Below are positions 41,600 through 50,183 of a stretch of DNA of 64,000 nucleotides, piece after piece (position 1 is the stretch's first letter; every line of letters begins with the position of its first letter). The DNA lies in contig NZ_JARQWV010000014.1 in assembly GCF_029543245.1 (NCBI RefSeq), positions 62,001-126,000 on the forward strand, given 5' to 3'. Made by a program: the position numbers and the translations under genes. The notes below the pieces were generated by a model. The model did not search any database and was not told the DNA's origin. It worked only from the letters and a program-made list of their open reading frames with translations. Origin of the DNA: Caulobacter endophyticus (lineage in GTDB: Bacteria > Pseudomonadota > Alphaproteobacteria > Caulobacterales > Caulobacteraceae).

Positions 41600-42450
41600 C
41601 CCTCCAGAATCGCCGCCAGCCCCTCGCGATAGGTCGGATACTTCGGCCGCCAGCCCAGCTCGGCCTTGGCCAAGGCGTTCGAGACGCGCTTGTTCTCGGC
41701 GTAGAAGCGGCGGGTGGCGGGCGACAGGCCCAGGGCGTTGAACGGCAGGTCCGGCGGCGCTGGAACGCCCAGCAGGCGGGCGGCGTGCTCCATGACGTCC
41801 TGCGGCGGAGCCGGCTCGTCGTCGCACAGATTGTAGACCGCCCCGGCGCGGGGCCGCTCCAGCGAGGCCAGCAGGCCCGAGACGATGTCGTCGCGATGGA
41901 TGCGGCTGAACACCTGGCCCGGCTTGACGATTCGGCGGCCCTCGCCGGCCTTCAGGCGGTCGAAGGCGCTGCGGCCGGGGCCGTAGATGCCCGGCAGGCG
42001 GAAGGTGGCGACGGTCAGGCCCATGCCCCGGCAGACCTGGCGCCAGTCGCGTTCGGCCCCGACCCGGCGCGCGCCCTCGACCGACTGGGCCTTCAGCGGG
42101 CTAGATTCGAACACCCAGCCGCCGTCAAAGTCGCCATAGACGCCGGTGGTCGACAGATAGCCGATCCAGTCGGGGAAGGCCTCAGCGGCGGCCAGGGCGG
42201 GAATCACCGCCTCCAGGGCCGGACAGCCCTCGCCAGTGGGGGGCGAGGTGACCAGCACCGCGTTCACCCCGCGCATCGCTTCGACCATGGCGGCCTTGTC
42301 GTCGGGATCGACGGCGGAAAAGCCCAGCGCCTCGACGGCGGCCCGCGCCTCGGGCGAACGCCCCGTGGCGCTGACCGACCAGCCGCGCGCAGCCAGAGAT
42401 TCGGCGAAGGCGGCGCCGACATAGCCCAATCCGAACACGAACAGACGCAA
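41596..42450 (-). CDS. NAD-dependent epimerase-like protein (YeeZ type)
   Basis: 284 aa, extended-SDR fold. N-terminal dinucleotide-binding motif FVFGLGYVGAAFAESL, later LSTTGVYGDFDGGWVFE with the Ser/Thr, and FRLPGIYGPGR. It lacks the full YxxxK of classical epimerases at the usual place (the SSPLKAQSVEGARRVGAE region takes its place), which is typical of the YeeZ-like subgroup. Reaction unknown. Convergent with the ParE-type toxin. Confidence 0.82.
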   Translation of the reverse strand: MRLFVFGLGYVGAAFAESLAARGWSVSATGRSPEARAAVEALGFSAVDPDDKAAMVEAMRGVNAVLVTSPPTGEGCPALEAVIPALAAAEAFPDWIGYLSTTGVYGDFDGGWVFESSPLKAQSVEGARRVGAERDWRQVCRGMGLTVATFRLPGIYGPGRSAFDRLKAGEGRRIVKPGQVFSRIHRDDIVSGLLASLERPRAGAVYNLCDDEPAPPQDVMEHAARLLGVPAPPDLPFNALGLSPATRRFYAENKRVSNALAKAELGWRPKYPTYREGLAAILEG

Positions 42451-42620
42451 ACCCAGAGCCCCGCCCTCAAATCCAAGGGATCAATGAGCCGTCGAAACGG
42501 GCCTTTCCGCAAGTGCGGCATTCATCCCCAATGAAGTTGCGCGACAGTGCTTGCCAAGCGCGGAACGCTCTGCCATAAGCCGCCTCCTCGTCGCGGGGCG
42601 CTGTTTTCAGCCTCTTCGAT

Positions 42621-42695
<75 letters not shown>

Positions 42696-42741
42696 TTCCC
42701 TCCCTTGCGGAGACGGATGGACGAGACAAGAAAATCGGTGC

Positions 42742-42816
<75 letters not shown>

Positions 42817-42921
42817 TTTTCTTCCTCTTCCCCACATTCTGATCCGGATGCGAAGCGGGGCCGTTTGGCCCGGCGGCAAATCCTGTTCTAACCTCCCGTC
42901 GGTTCATTCCGGGGAGCGTTC

Positions 42922-44676
42922 ATGCGTCATCATCTTCTCCACCTCGCCGCCGGCGCGGCCCTGTCGGCCGTGCTGCTGGCGAGCGGCGCGCACGCCGCCC
43001 CCGCCGCGGCCTCGGCCCAGCTGACGCAGGCCGTGAAGGCCTACGAGTCGGTGTCGGCCATCGACGACGAGGAAAGCGGTTCCGACGCCGCCCGCTGGCG
43101 CCTGCCGCCGGTCGGCCCCAAGGCCGACGCCGACCGCAAGGCCAAGTACGAGAAGGCCAAGGCCCTGCTGGCGCAGGTCGACGCCTCGGCCCTCTCCGAA
43201 GACGAGAAGCTGACCCGCCAGATCCTGGACTGGAGCCTGGACGACAAGCTCACCGGCCTGTCGTTCGACGAAAGCCGCATGCCGTTCAGCAGCGACGGCG
43301 GCTTCGACGTCGCCCTGCTCTACCGCGCCAGCAGCGCCCGCCTGAAGAGCGAGGACGAGGCCAGGAAATGGATCGCCCTGCTGGCCCAGGCGCCCGACTG
43401 GTACGCCGCCAACATCGCCGAGGCCCGGCGCGGGATCGCCACCGGCTTCGTTCACACCCGCATGACCGCCCAGTCGGTGCTGGAGCGCGCCCAGCGCACG
43501 GCCGCCACGCCGCCGGCCGAGGATCCGCTGCTGGCCCCGTTGCGCGCCCTGCCCGCCAGCGTGCCGGCCGATCGCAAGGCGGCCCTGATCGCCGAGGGCG
43601 AGGCGGTGCTGAAGGCCAAGGTCGCCCCGGCCCGCGCCAGCTTCGTGGCCTTCATGCAGGACGAGTACCTGCCCAAGTCGGCCAGGAGCCTGGCGGCCGG
43701 CGACCTGCCCGACGGCAAGCGCTACTACGCCTTCCTGGTCAAGCGCTACACCACCACCGACATGACTCCCGACCAGGTGCACGAGATCGGCCAGGCCGAG
43801 GTGCGCCGTATCCGCGCCCGGATGGAGACGGTGATGAAAGAGGCCGGCTTCAAGGGCGACCTGCCGGCCTTCCTGACCTTCCTGCGCACCGATCCGCGCT
43901 TCTACGCCACCAGCCGCCAGCAGCTGCTGGAGAAGGCCAGCGAGATCGCCAAGCGCGCCGACGACCAGCTGCCGGCCCACTTTGGGACCCTGCCGCGCCT
44001 GACCTACGGCGTGCGGCCCGTGCCGGCCAGCATCGAGAAGGGCTACACCACCGGCCGCTATTTCGGCGGCGACCCGAAGACAGGCCGCGCCGGCGGGCTG
44101 ATGATCAACACTTCCGACCTCGACCAGCGCGGGCTCTACGAGCTGCCGGCCCTGGTGCTGCACGAGGGCGCGCCTGGCCACCACGTCCAGACCTCGCTGG
44201 CCCAGGAGCAGGCCGGCCCCGAGTTCCGCAAGAACCTCTATTTCAGCGCCTTCGGCGAAGGCTGGGGCCTATATTCGGAGTGGCTGGGCGAGGAGATGGG
44301 CATCTATCGCGACCCCTACGAGCTGTTCGGCCGCCTCTCCTACGAGATGTGGCGCGCCTGCCGCCTGGTGGCCGACACCGGCATGCACTGGAAGGGCTGG
44401 AGCCTGGAGCAGGCCCGAGCCTGCTTTACCGAGAACAGCGCCCTGTCATCGACCAATATCGAGGTCGAGCTGAAGCGCTATGTCTCCTGGCCGGGGCAGG
44501 CCCTGTCCTACAAGATCGGCGAGCTGAAGATCCTGGAGCTGCGCAAGCGCGCCGAAACGGCCCTTGGCCCGAAGTTCGACGAGCGGGCCTTCCACGATCT
44601 GGTGCTGCTGGGCGGCTCCACGCCCCTGGCGGTGCTGGAGGCGCGCACCGACGCCTGGATCGCCGCGCGAAAATAA
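42922..44676 (+). CDS. DUF885-family peptidase-like protein, secreted
   Basis: 584 aa. Sec signal peptide MRHHLLHLAAGAALSAVLLA ending near SGAHA (about residue 26). The rest matches DUF885: YGVRPVPASIEKGYTTGRYF, the probable zinc site LVLHEGAPGHHVQTSLA, and FGEGWGLYSEWLGEEMG. Such proteins are predicted metallopeptidases or carboxypeptidase-like enzymes; activity is rarely tested. It acts in the periplasm. It follows the tRNA-Gly pair by 105 nt. Confidence 0.88.
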   Translation: MRHHLLHLAAGAALSAVLLASGAHAAPAAASAQLTQAVKAYESVSAIDDEESGSDAARWRLPPVGPKADADRKAKYEKAKALLAQVDASALSEDEKLTRQILDWSLDDKLTGLSFDESRMPFSSDGGFDVALLYRASSARLKSEDEARKWIALLAQAPDWYAANIAEARRGIATGFVHTRMTAQSVLERAQRTAATPPAEDPLLAPLRALPASVPADRKAALIAEGEAVLKAKVAPARASFVAFMQDEYLPKSARSLAAGDLPDGKRYYAFLVKRYTTTDMTPDQVHEIGQAEVRRIRARMETVMKEAGFKGDLPAFLTFLRTDPRFYATSRQQLLEKASEIAKRADDQLPAHFGTLPRLTYGVRPVPASIEKGYTTGRYFGGDPKTGRAGGLMINTSDLDQRGLYELPALVLHEGAPGHHVQTSLAQEQAGPEFRKNLYFSAFGEGWGLYSEWLGEEMGIYRDPYELFGRLSYEMWRACRLVADTGMHWKGWSLEQARACFTENSALSSTNIEVELKRYVSWPGQALSYKIGELKILELRKRAETALGPKFDERAFHDLVLLGGSTPLAVLEARTDAWIAARK

Positions 44677-44726
44677 CTCCAAGCTGCACCACGTCCCGGG
44701 GTTGACCCCATCATCGCCCCGGGCCG

Positions 44727-44754
44727 AACCTCCCGCCTGAATAAAAGGGAGGTT
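44727..44754 (+). promoter_or_regulatory. Possible RBS-sequestering hairpin before the YceI gene
   Basis: AACCTCCC (44727-44734) pairs perfectly with GGGAGGTT (44747-44754) over a 12-nt A-rich loop. The 3' arm is the Shine-Dalgarno sequence of the gene that starts at 44757. In RNA this would hide the ribosome binding site. Whether it works as a thermosensor or is just incidental is not known. Confidence 0.5.
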
Positions 44755-44756
44755 TC

Positions 44757-45494
44757 ATGTCCTACGCCTCGAAGCTCGCTATCGGCGGCGCCCTGCTGCT
44801 GGCCCTGTCGGCCTGCTCCGACCAGAAGGCCGCCAAGACCGAGGCCCCGGCCAAGCCCGCCGGCGAAACGGCCACGGCCGCTGCGCCGGCCAAGCCGCCC
44901 GCCGACCTGCCGGCCGGCGACTACACCCTCGACAAGACCCACGCCGACCTCAGCTTCAAGGTCAATCACCTGGGCTTTTCCTGGTACACGGCGCGCTTTT
45001 CCGATTTCGACGCCAAGCTGACCCTCGACCCGAAGGCGCCTGAGAGCGCGCACATTGAGGCCAGTATCAAGACCGCCTCGCTGCTGCTGCCCGCCCCGCC
45101 CCCGGGCTTCACAGAGGAGCTTCTGGGCGCCCAATGGCTGGACGCGGCCAAGTACCCGGCCATCACTTTCCGCTCGACCAAGGTCGCCAAGACCGGCGAC
45201 GACACCGCCGACGTCACAGGCGACCTGACTCTGCACGGCGTGACCAAGCCTGTGACCCTGAAGGCCAGGTTCAACGGCGCCTACACCGGCTACCCGCCGA
45301 TGGACCCCAACGCCCGCATCGGCTTCTCGCTGACCGGCAGCTTCAAGCGCTCGGACTTCGGCGTCGCCTATGGCGTGCCCCAGCCCGGCTCGACCATGGG
45401 CGTGGGCGACGAGGTGCAGGTGGCCATCGAGGCCGAACTCACCAAACCCAACCCGCCGGCCGCCAACGCCGGTCCGGCGCCCGGCCAGCCCTAG
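44757..45494 (+). CDS. YceI-family lipoprotein
   Basis: 245 aa. Lipoprotein signal MSYASKLAIGGALLLALSAC with lipobox LSAC (Cys20). Linker of Lys, Ala and Pro, then a YceI lipocalin-like domain (about 60-230): GDYTLDKTHADLSFKVNH, FSWYTARFSDFDAKL, and DVTGDLTLHGVTKPVTLKA. The fold binds polyisoprenoids or other lipids in known members. Placement: anchored lipoprotein, periplasmic side. A hairpin may mask its RBS. Confidence 0.92.
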   Translation: MSYASKLAIGGALLLALSACSDQKAAKTEAPAKPAGETATAAAPAKPPADLPAGDYTLDKTHADLSFKVNHLGFSWYTARFSDFDAKLTLDPKAPESAHIEASIKTASLLLPAPPPGFTEELLGAQWLDAAKYPAITFRSTKVAKTGDDTADVTGDLTLHGVTKPVTLKARFNGAYTGYPPMDPNARIGFSLTGSFKRSDFGVAYGVPQPGSTMGVGDEVQVAIEAELTKPNPPAANAGPAPGQP

Positions 45495-45504
45495 AGCTGG
45501 CCGC

Positions 45505-46161
45505 TTACTGCGGGGCGGGGATCGCGATCGGCGGCGGAGGGCATTCGTAGGGAGAGCGGCTTTGCTTCGTCGCCGCGGCAAAGGCCTGCGCCTGTGCGCG
45601 TTCCCAACCTTCGAGACCGGGCAGCGCCGTCCTCGCCCGCGCCACCACCTCGCCATCAGCGGTGCGGGCCTCGGACACGATTTCGCGGCTGCGCATGAAG
45701 CGGTCCAGCAATTCGGGCCGCTCGCCGCCTCGCCCGGCGGCGGTGACGGTTTCGTAGCGATAGGCCTCACCACCGAACCGCGAAGGCTCGACCTGAGGAT
45801 AGGGCTGCCTCGCAACCTCGACGCCATCGAAGAAGACAAGCAGCTCCGTCGGCGTCTCGCCTCCTGGCGACCGGACCGAACTGCGTACGCCAACACTCAA
45901 GCGGCTCAGCCTTGAGCTCCGCTCGGAGGTCGGCCGCAAGCTGGCCATGAAATACAGCGCCGGATTAGCGCCGGTCGGCCCCAGCGTGTCCCAACCGATG
46001 TGGGCGACCAGGGCGCCCTCGGCGTCCCGGACGAGATCGACCCGCAACTCCGAGTCCGCGGTCATCCTCACCAAGCCGCCGCCGCCATTGCAGGTGTCGG
46101 CCCACACACTCGTGGATACGAGCGCAGCCGCGAGCGCGGTCGCACCGATAAAAGTCTTCAT
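45505..46161 (-). CDS. Hypothetical secreted protein
   Basis: 218 aa from the ATG at 46161, preceded by GGGGGGAAGC. Signal peptide MKTFIGATALAAALVSTSVWA, cleavage near residue 21. The mature part is mainly beta-like, with Cys near its start (DTCNGGGG) and near its end (PYECPPPP), which may form a disulphide, and ends in a Pro-rich tail. No family recognised. Convergent with the YceI gene, 10 nt apart. Confidence 0.7.
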   Translation of the reverse strand: MKTFIGATALAAALVSTSVWADTCNGGGGLVRMTADSELRVDLVRDAEGALVAHIGWDTLGPTGANPALYFMASLRPTSERSSRLSRLSVGVRSSVRSPGGETPTELLVFFDGVEVARQPYPQVEPSRFGGEAYRYETVTAAGRGGERPELLDRFMRSREIVSEARTADGEVVARARTALPGLEGWERAQAQAFAAATKQSRSPYECPPPPIAIPAPQ

Positions 46162-46326
46162 GCTTCCCCCCAGGGACACAGGAAGGGCTCGTACACGCTG
46201 AAAATCCGCGCCGAAGCCGCCATCCCCGTCCGCCGAAGAGGATAGGCGACCAGTCAAGCCAATACAATCAAAGGTTTAAATTCCCGCTGGACGCGAGCCA
46301 TAGGAAAGTTATCCTACGTGCGGAAT

Positions 46327-46342
46327 ATCAGCCTAGGCTGAT
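46327..46342. promoter_or_regulatory. 16-bp perfect palindrome upstream of the DnaA-IV-like gene
   Basis: ATCAGCCTAGGCTGAT is fully self-complementary. It is 41 nt upstream of the ATG at 46384, where an operator would sit near a promoter. No match to a known regulator's site is claimed. Confidence 0.5.
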
Positions 46343-46383
46343 GCTCATGGGCGTCATGGGGGCGCCGCTCTTGAGGGACCATC

Positions 46384-46785
46384 ATGCTCGCTCAAATCCT
46401 GGAGGAAGCCTGGGCGATCTCGCCCGATCCGCGTCGCGACCGGCTCGCCGCGGCTTTTGTCACCCACGCCGTGGCCCTGGCCACCGGCGTCGCGCCGGTC
46501 GATATCACCTCGGACAAGCGCACCCACAAGTCTGCCGCTCGCGCCCGGCAGATCGCGATCTACCTGGCGCACGTAATCTTCCACTGGCCGCTGACCCGCG
46601 TGGCCTTCGCCTTCGGGCGTGATCGCACCACCTGCGCCCACGCCTGCCACCGCATCGAGGATTTGCGCGAGGACCGAGTGTTCGACGCCCGGATGGCCGC
46701 GCTGGAAGCCTGCGTGCGCCAGGCGCCCGAAACCATCCCCGATCTCGCCGGCATCGAATTCCAGCGCGCGGGGCTTGGGCGATGA
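46384..46785 (+). CDS. Stand-alone DnaA domain IV-like HTH protein
   Basis: 133 aa. Residues about 38-95 align with DnaA domain IV, the part that reads DnaA boxes: the basic loop KRTHKSAARARQIAIYL (45-61) and the signature FGRDRTTCAHACHRIED (77-93), which in DnaA reads GGRDHTTVLHACRKIE. One Gly is missing, and His is Arg. There is no AAA+ domain. So this protein may bind DNA without ATP control. The next gene (DUF6456) overlaps it by 4 nt, so the two work together. Confidence 0.85.
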   Translation: MLAQILEEAWAISPDPRRDRLAAAFVTHAVALATGVAPVDITSDKRTHKSAARARQIAIYLAHVIFHWPLTRVAFAFGRDRTTCAHACHRIEDLREDRVFDARMAALEACVRQAPETIPDLAGIEFQRAGLGR

Positions 46786-47483
46786 GCGCCGCCGCCATCT
46801 TCGAACGCGACCTGGAGGCCGAGCATCTGGCCGACCGCGCCGCTCGTCTGCTGGCCAGGGCCGGCTCGGTGCTCGAGGCCAAGGGGGCGGCCTACGCCGT
46901 GCGCTTCGCCCGCGGTCGCCGCCCGATGCTGGTCATCGACGAAGCCGCCTTCCGCAAGCTGGCCGCCCGGCTGCTGCCGCGCGGCGACGGCGGCTGGCGA
47001 TTGTCGCCCCAGGCCCCTTCCCCGCCGCCGGGCCGCCCGGGTTTCATCGAGGGCGAGAAGACCGTGGTCGAACCCGGCGGCCGCGCCGTCACGCATCGCG
47101 CCAATCTCGGCGAGGCGCCGCTGGAGTGGCTGCTGCGGCGCAGGCACATCACGCCCGCCGAGCACGCCGCCGGCGAGAAGCTGTCGGCCGACGCCCACGC
47201 TTCGGGCGTTGTCGGACGCCTGACCATGCGCTGGGATCCCACGCCCCGCTCCGGCGGCGTCTCCCGGCTGGAACCCATGGAGCGCGCCCACGCCGCCCGC
47301 CAGCGCCTGGGCCGGGCAATAGAGGCGGTCGGCCCCGACGGCATGCCGATCATCACTTTGATCTGCGTCACGGGCGCATCGCTGCAAGGCGCCGAAATCG
47401 CCCTGGGACTGAAGCCCAGAACGGGCAAGGCCGCCCTCAAGGCGGCCCTGCAGCGCCTGGCGGCGCATTACGGAATGGCGTGA
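46782..47483 (+). CDS. DUF6456-family protein
   Basis: 233 aa. The C-terminal 130 residues carry the DUF6456 pattern: EAPLEWLLRRRHITPAEHAAGEKL, then RLTMRWDP near residue 146, followed by an HTH-like end (GRAIEAVGPDGMPIITLICV, and LGLKPRTGKAALKAALQRL). The N-terminal half has a helical region and a Pro-rich linker. It is translationally coupled to the DnaA-IV-like gene. Possible DNA-binding or replication/cell-cycle related factor; function unknown. Confidence 0.78.
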   Translation: MSAAAIFERDLEAEHLADRAARLLARAGSVLEAKGAAYAVRFARGRRPMLVIDEAAFRKLAARLLPRGDGGWRLSPQAPSPPPGRPGFIEGEKTVVEPGGRAVTHRANLGEAPLEWLLRRRHITPAEHAAGEKLSADAHASGVVGRLTMRWDPTPRSGGVSRLEPMERAHAARQRLGRAIEAVGPDGMPIITLICVTGASLQGAEIALGLKPRTGKAALKAALQRLAAHYGMA

Positions 47484-47504
47484 ACCGTCCCGTCTGTCTC
47501 TCAC

Positions 47505-47544
47505 CGTCATCCCGGCCTCGGCTCGGCGCCGGGCCGGGATGACG
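47505..47544. repeat. Intergenic inverted repeat, type D (CGTCATCCCGGCC)
   Basis: Perfect 13-bp arms, 47505-47517 and 47532-47544, with a 14-nt GC-rich spacer. It sits between the DUF6456 stop codon and a convergent gene. Common style of dispersed alphaproteobacterial palindromes; it may act as a rough transcription stop. Confidence 0.8.
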
Positions 47545-47557
47545 ACGATGCCGGCCC

Positions 47558-48010
47558 TTACGAGGCCAGCATGTGCTTGATGTCGCGCATCTGGTCGTGG
47601 CCGGCCTTGACCTTGGCGTAGGCCTCCTCGATGGCCCGGCGGGTCTCCGGCTGGATGTCGACGTCGCCCAGGGCCTTCTCGTACTTGGCCTTGATGTGGT
47701 CCTCGCCGTCCTCGACGGTCTTGACCACCGCCTCGTCGCCCTTGGTCAGGGCGTCGCGGACATTCAGGAACACGCGGTGGGCGGCGGCCAGAATGCTGCC
47801 GTCGTCGTCAGGCGTGCCGCCCAGGCGACGGACCTCGGCCTGGAGGTCGGAAACGATGGCGCGGCGCTCCTGGGCGCGCGACTGGAACAGGGTCTTGAAG
47901 CGGCTGCTCTGCGCGTCCTTGGCGGCTTCCTCGTAGCCGTCGGCGCTGTCGATGGTGATCTCGACCAGGCCATTGACGAGCTTGATGTGGTCTTCGTTCG
48001 TATGGGCCAT
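47558..48010 (-). CDS. PA2169-family four-helix protein (DUF2383)
   Basis: 150 aa, all helical. Matches DUF2383: HIKLVNGLVEITIDSADGYE at the start, QSRAQERRAIVSDLQAEVRR, and a C-terminal helix with VKAGHDQMRDIKHML. Ferritin-like fold; its Glu/His residues could bind metal, though function is unknown. Stress-linked in several bacteria. 75 nt downstream of a small hypothetical gene on the same strand. Confidence 0.88.
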   Translation of the reverse strand: MAHTNEDHIKLVNGLVEITIDSADGYEEAAKDAQSSRFKTLFQSRAQERRAIVSDLQAEVRRLGGTPDDDGSILAAAHRVFLNVRDALTKGDEAVVKTVEDGEDHIKAKYEKALGDVDIQPETRRAIEEAYAKVKAGHDQMRDIKHMLAS

Positions 48011-48085
48011 GCTGGGGCTCCCTGAGCTTTCGAATGGAGGGACCGCAGCAACGCGGCCCCTCCGGGAAAGGTTCGAAGCTGCGCC

Positions 48086-48442
48086 TTACGGTTTCTTCGA
48101 TTGCAGGAAGGTCCAGGCGGCGCCGGCGGCGGTGATCGCCGCACCGCGGGTGCGCTTGTTGATCAGCAGGCCGGCCAGCACCGCCCCTCCCAGCACTGCG
48201 ACGGCCACCGGCACGGTGCGGCCGCCGATGTGAACCTCGCGGCCGGCGATGGTCAGCGGCCGCTTCGCCGCTCCACCAACGGCGTAGTCGGCGATCGGGG
48301 CCTGCGGATCGGCCGGCCTGGACTGGTGGTCGAGGAAGTTAGAGACCTTGTCCGACAGGGTGTCGATCAGGCTCTGGCGGGCGCGGGCCGGGCCGGCCCC
48401 GTTGGTCTGGCCGGTGTTCAGCGTGGGGTCATAGGCGACCAT
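48086..48442 (-). CDS. Hypothetical protein with C-terminal membrane segment
   Basis: 118 aa from the ATG at 48442, since GGAG lies 9 nt upstream; a second ATG at 48457 has AAGGA too close to it. The N-terminal 70 residues are polar (SLIDTLSDKVSNFLDHQSRP). A membrane helix follows (about 80-97, VPVAVAVLGGAVLAGLLI), then a basic patch (NKRTRG) and a short hydrophobic end. Probably in one unit with the DUF2383 gene. No family recognised. Confidence 0.65.
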   Translation of the reverse strand: MVAYDPTLNTGQTNGAGPARARQSLIDTLSDKVSNFLDHQSRPADPQAPIADYAVGGAAKRPLTIAGREVHIGGRTVPVAVAVLGGAVLAGLLINKRTRGAAITAAGAAWTFLQSKKP

Positions 48443-48508
48443 GGCGTCTGTCTCCATGTCCTTGGAAGGGGTCGGGACAGATAACGCCGTGCGGGCGAGG
48501 GCGATCCG

Positions 48509-49462
48509 TCAGGCCTCGCGCGGGGACTTCGGCGGCAGGCTCGCGCCCACGTGGTCGATGCCAAGCTCCAGGGCCCGCGCAGCCTGGCGCTGGCGCTCGG
48601 CATATCGGGCCTTCTGGTCGTCGGTGCGGCTGTCATGGCAACGCGGGCAGGCCACGCCCTCGACATACAGCGACGAGGCCCTGTCGGCCTCGGACACCGG
48701 CATCCGGCAGCCCCGGCAAAGGGCGTGCGTGCCCTGCGACAGGCCATGACCGACCGCGACCCGCTCGTCGAACACGAAGCACTCGCCGCGCCACAGGCTT
48801 TCGTCCTGCGGCACGGTCTCCAGATAGTTCAGGATCCCGCCCTTGAGATGGAACACCTCCTCGACGCCGCGCGCCTTCAGCAAGGCCGTGGACTTCTCGC
48901 AGCGGATGCCGCCGGTGCAGAACATCGCCACCTTCGGGGCCGGCGCGGCCGGGTCCCAGGTCTGGCGGAAGGCGTCGAACCAGGCGGGGAAGTCGGCGAA
49001 GCTGGGCGTCTTGGGATCGATCGCCCCCTCGAAGGTGCCGCAATCGACCTCGTAGCCGTTGCGGGTGTCGATGACGATCACGTCGTCTCGCGCGATCAGG
49101 GCGTTCCAGTCGGCCGGATCGACGTGGACGCCGTGATTGTGGGCCGGATCGAGGTCTGGCTCGCCAAGCGTGACGATCTCGGACTTCACCTTGACCTTCA
49201 GCCGGTGGAACGGCGCATGGTCGGCGTCGGCGAACTTCAGCTCCAAGGTCTCGCAGCCTGGCAGGGTGCGGATATGGGCGATCACCGCGTCGATCGCTGC
49301 TGGCGTCCCGGCGATGGTGCCGTTGATCCCCTCGCGGGCCAGCAGCAGCGTGCCCTTGACCTTCAGGCCGCAGCACAGCTTGGCGAGATCGGCCTGGATG
49401 GCTTCCGGGTCGTCGAAGGTCGCGAAGCGGTAGAGGGCGGCGATGCGCCAGGTCGAGGTCAT
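48509..49462 (-). CDS. trhO: tRNA uridine(34) hydroxylase, TrhO/YceA
   Basis: 317 aa from the ATG at 49462. N-terminal acylphosphatase-like domain with GTLLLAREGINGTIAGTP; central rhodanese domain (about 120-220) with VIDTRNGYEVDCGTFEGA and the catalytic Cys loop MFCTGGIRCEKST; C-terminal CRGCRM and CPRCH metal-binding-like cysteines. In E. coli and Bacillus it hydroxylates U34 of tRNA at oxygen, the first step to (m)cmo5U. Not adjacent to trmO/cmo genes. Confidence 0.93.
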   Translation of the reverse strand: MTSTWRIAALYRFATFDDPEAIQADLAKLCCGLKVKGTLLLAREGINGTIAGTPAAIDAVIAHIRTLPGCETLELKFADADHAPFHRLKVKVKSEIVTLGEPDLDPAHNHGVHVDPADWNALIARDDVIVIDTRNGYEVDCGTFEGAIDPKTPSFADFPAWFDAFRQTWDPAAPAPKVAMFCTGGIRCEKSTALLKARGVEEVFHLKGGILNYLETVPQDESLWRGECFVFDERVAVGHGLSQGTHALCRGCRMPVSEADRASSLYVEGVACPRCHDSRTDDQKARYAERQRQAARALELGIDHVGASLPPKSPREA

Positions 49463-49539
49463 GGGCGGGCCATAGAAGATCGGACGGGTCTGCTCAAGCA
49501 CGGCCGGAACCAAGCGCGCATAACGCGGGTTACCGGGCC

Positions 49540-49701
49540 ATGAGCATCCTGATCACAGTCATCATCGCCCTCGTGCTGCTTGGCCTGGCCCTCTACGCCG
49601 TCCAGCGCTCGCCGATCCCCTCGCCCGTGAACTGGCTGATCCAGCTTCTGCTGATCGTCGTGGCCATCGTGTTCATCGGCAACAGGGCGGGGTTCTTCTA
49701 G
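49540..49701 (+). CDS. 53-aa membrane protein (Thivi_2564-like)
   Basis: ATG at 49540, stop TAG at 49699. Two hydrophobic helices: ILITVIIALVLLGLALYAV and WLIQLLLIVVAIVFIG, joined by RSPIPSPVN. This two-helix plan resembles the Thivi_2564 family of tiny membrane proteins. No strong RBS is seen. The stop overlaps the convergent sufE-like stop by 4 nt, and the gene is divergent from trhO. Codon use is like the neighbours. Confidence 0.7.
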   Translation: MSILITVIIALVLLGLALYAVQRSPIPSPVNWLIQLLLIVVAIVFIGNRAGFF

Positions 49702-50129
49702 GCCCCCGCCAGAGCCGCCGCATCGCGCTGGATGCGGGCGACCATCGACTTGAGGCCGTTGGAGCGCTGCGACGACAGCGCTTCCGACAGCCCCAGGCGC
49801 GCCATGGCCGCCGAGGCGTCGAAGGCGGCGATGTCCCTGGCCTGGGCGCCCGAATAGAGCCGCAACACCACGGCGATCAGCCCGCTGACGATGTGGGCGT
49901 CGCTGTCGCCGCGGAAGCGCACGCTTCCGTCGCCCTGCGGCTCGGTGACCAGCCACACCTGGCTGGCGCAGCCGCGCACCTTGTTCTCTTCGGAGTGCTC
50001 CTCGGCCGTCAGCGGCTCGAGGTCCTTGCCCAGCTCGATCACGTAGCGATAGCGCTCTTCCCAGTCGCCGAGCATTTCGAACTCGTCGGCGAGGTCGTTG
50101 AGGGCGGCGTCGATGGGGCTGGTGCTCAT
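49698..50129 (-). CDS. SufE-family protein
   Basis: 143 aa from the ATG at 50129. Family blocks: LADEFEMLGDWEERYRYVIE, KVRGCASQVWLVTE with the sulphur-accepting Cys in RGCAS, and GLSEALSSQRSNGLKSMVAR. SufE passes persulphide sulphur from cysteine desulphurase SufS to the SufBCD scaffold for Fe-S cluster assembly. Convergent with the 53-aa gene. Confidence 0.93.
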   Translation of the reverse strand: MSTSPIDAALNDLADEFEMLGDWEERYRYVIELGKDLEPLTAEEHSEENKVRGCASQVWLVTEPQGDGSVRFRGDSDAHIVSGLIAVVLRLYSGAQARDIAAFDASAAMARLGLSEALSSQRSNGLKSMVARIQRDAAALAGA

Positions 50130-50183
50130 GGCGCGGCATCTAGGCGGGCCGCGCCCCCGATGCAAGCCATCAAGGGCAAGCCG

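Noticed and set aside
46310..46322. A DnaA-box-like TTATCCTAC before the DnaA-IV-like gene
   Set aside because: Only the first six bases match TTATCCACA; such partial matches are frequent by chance.
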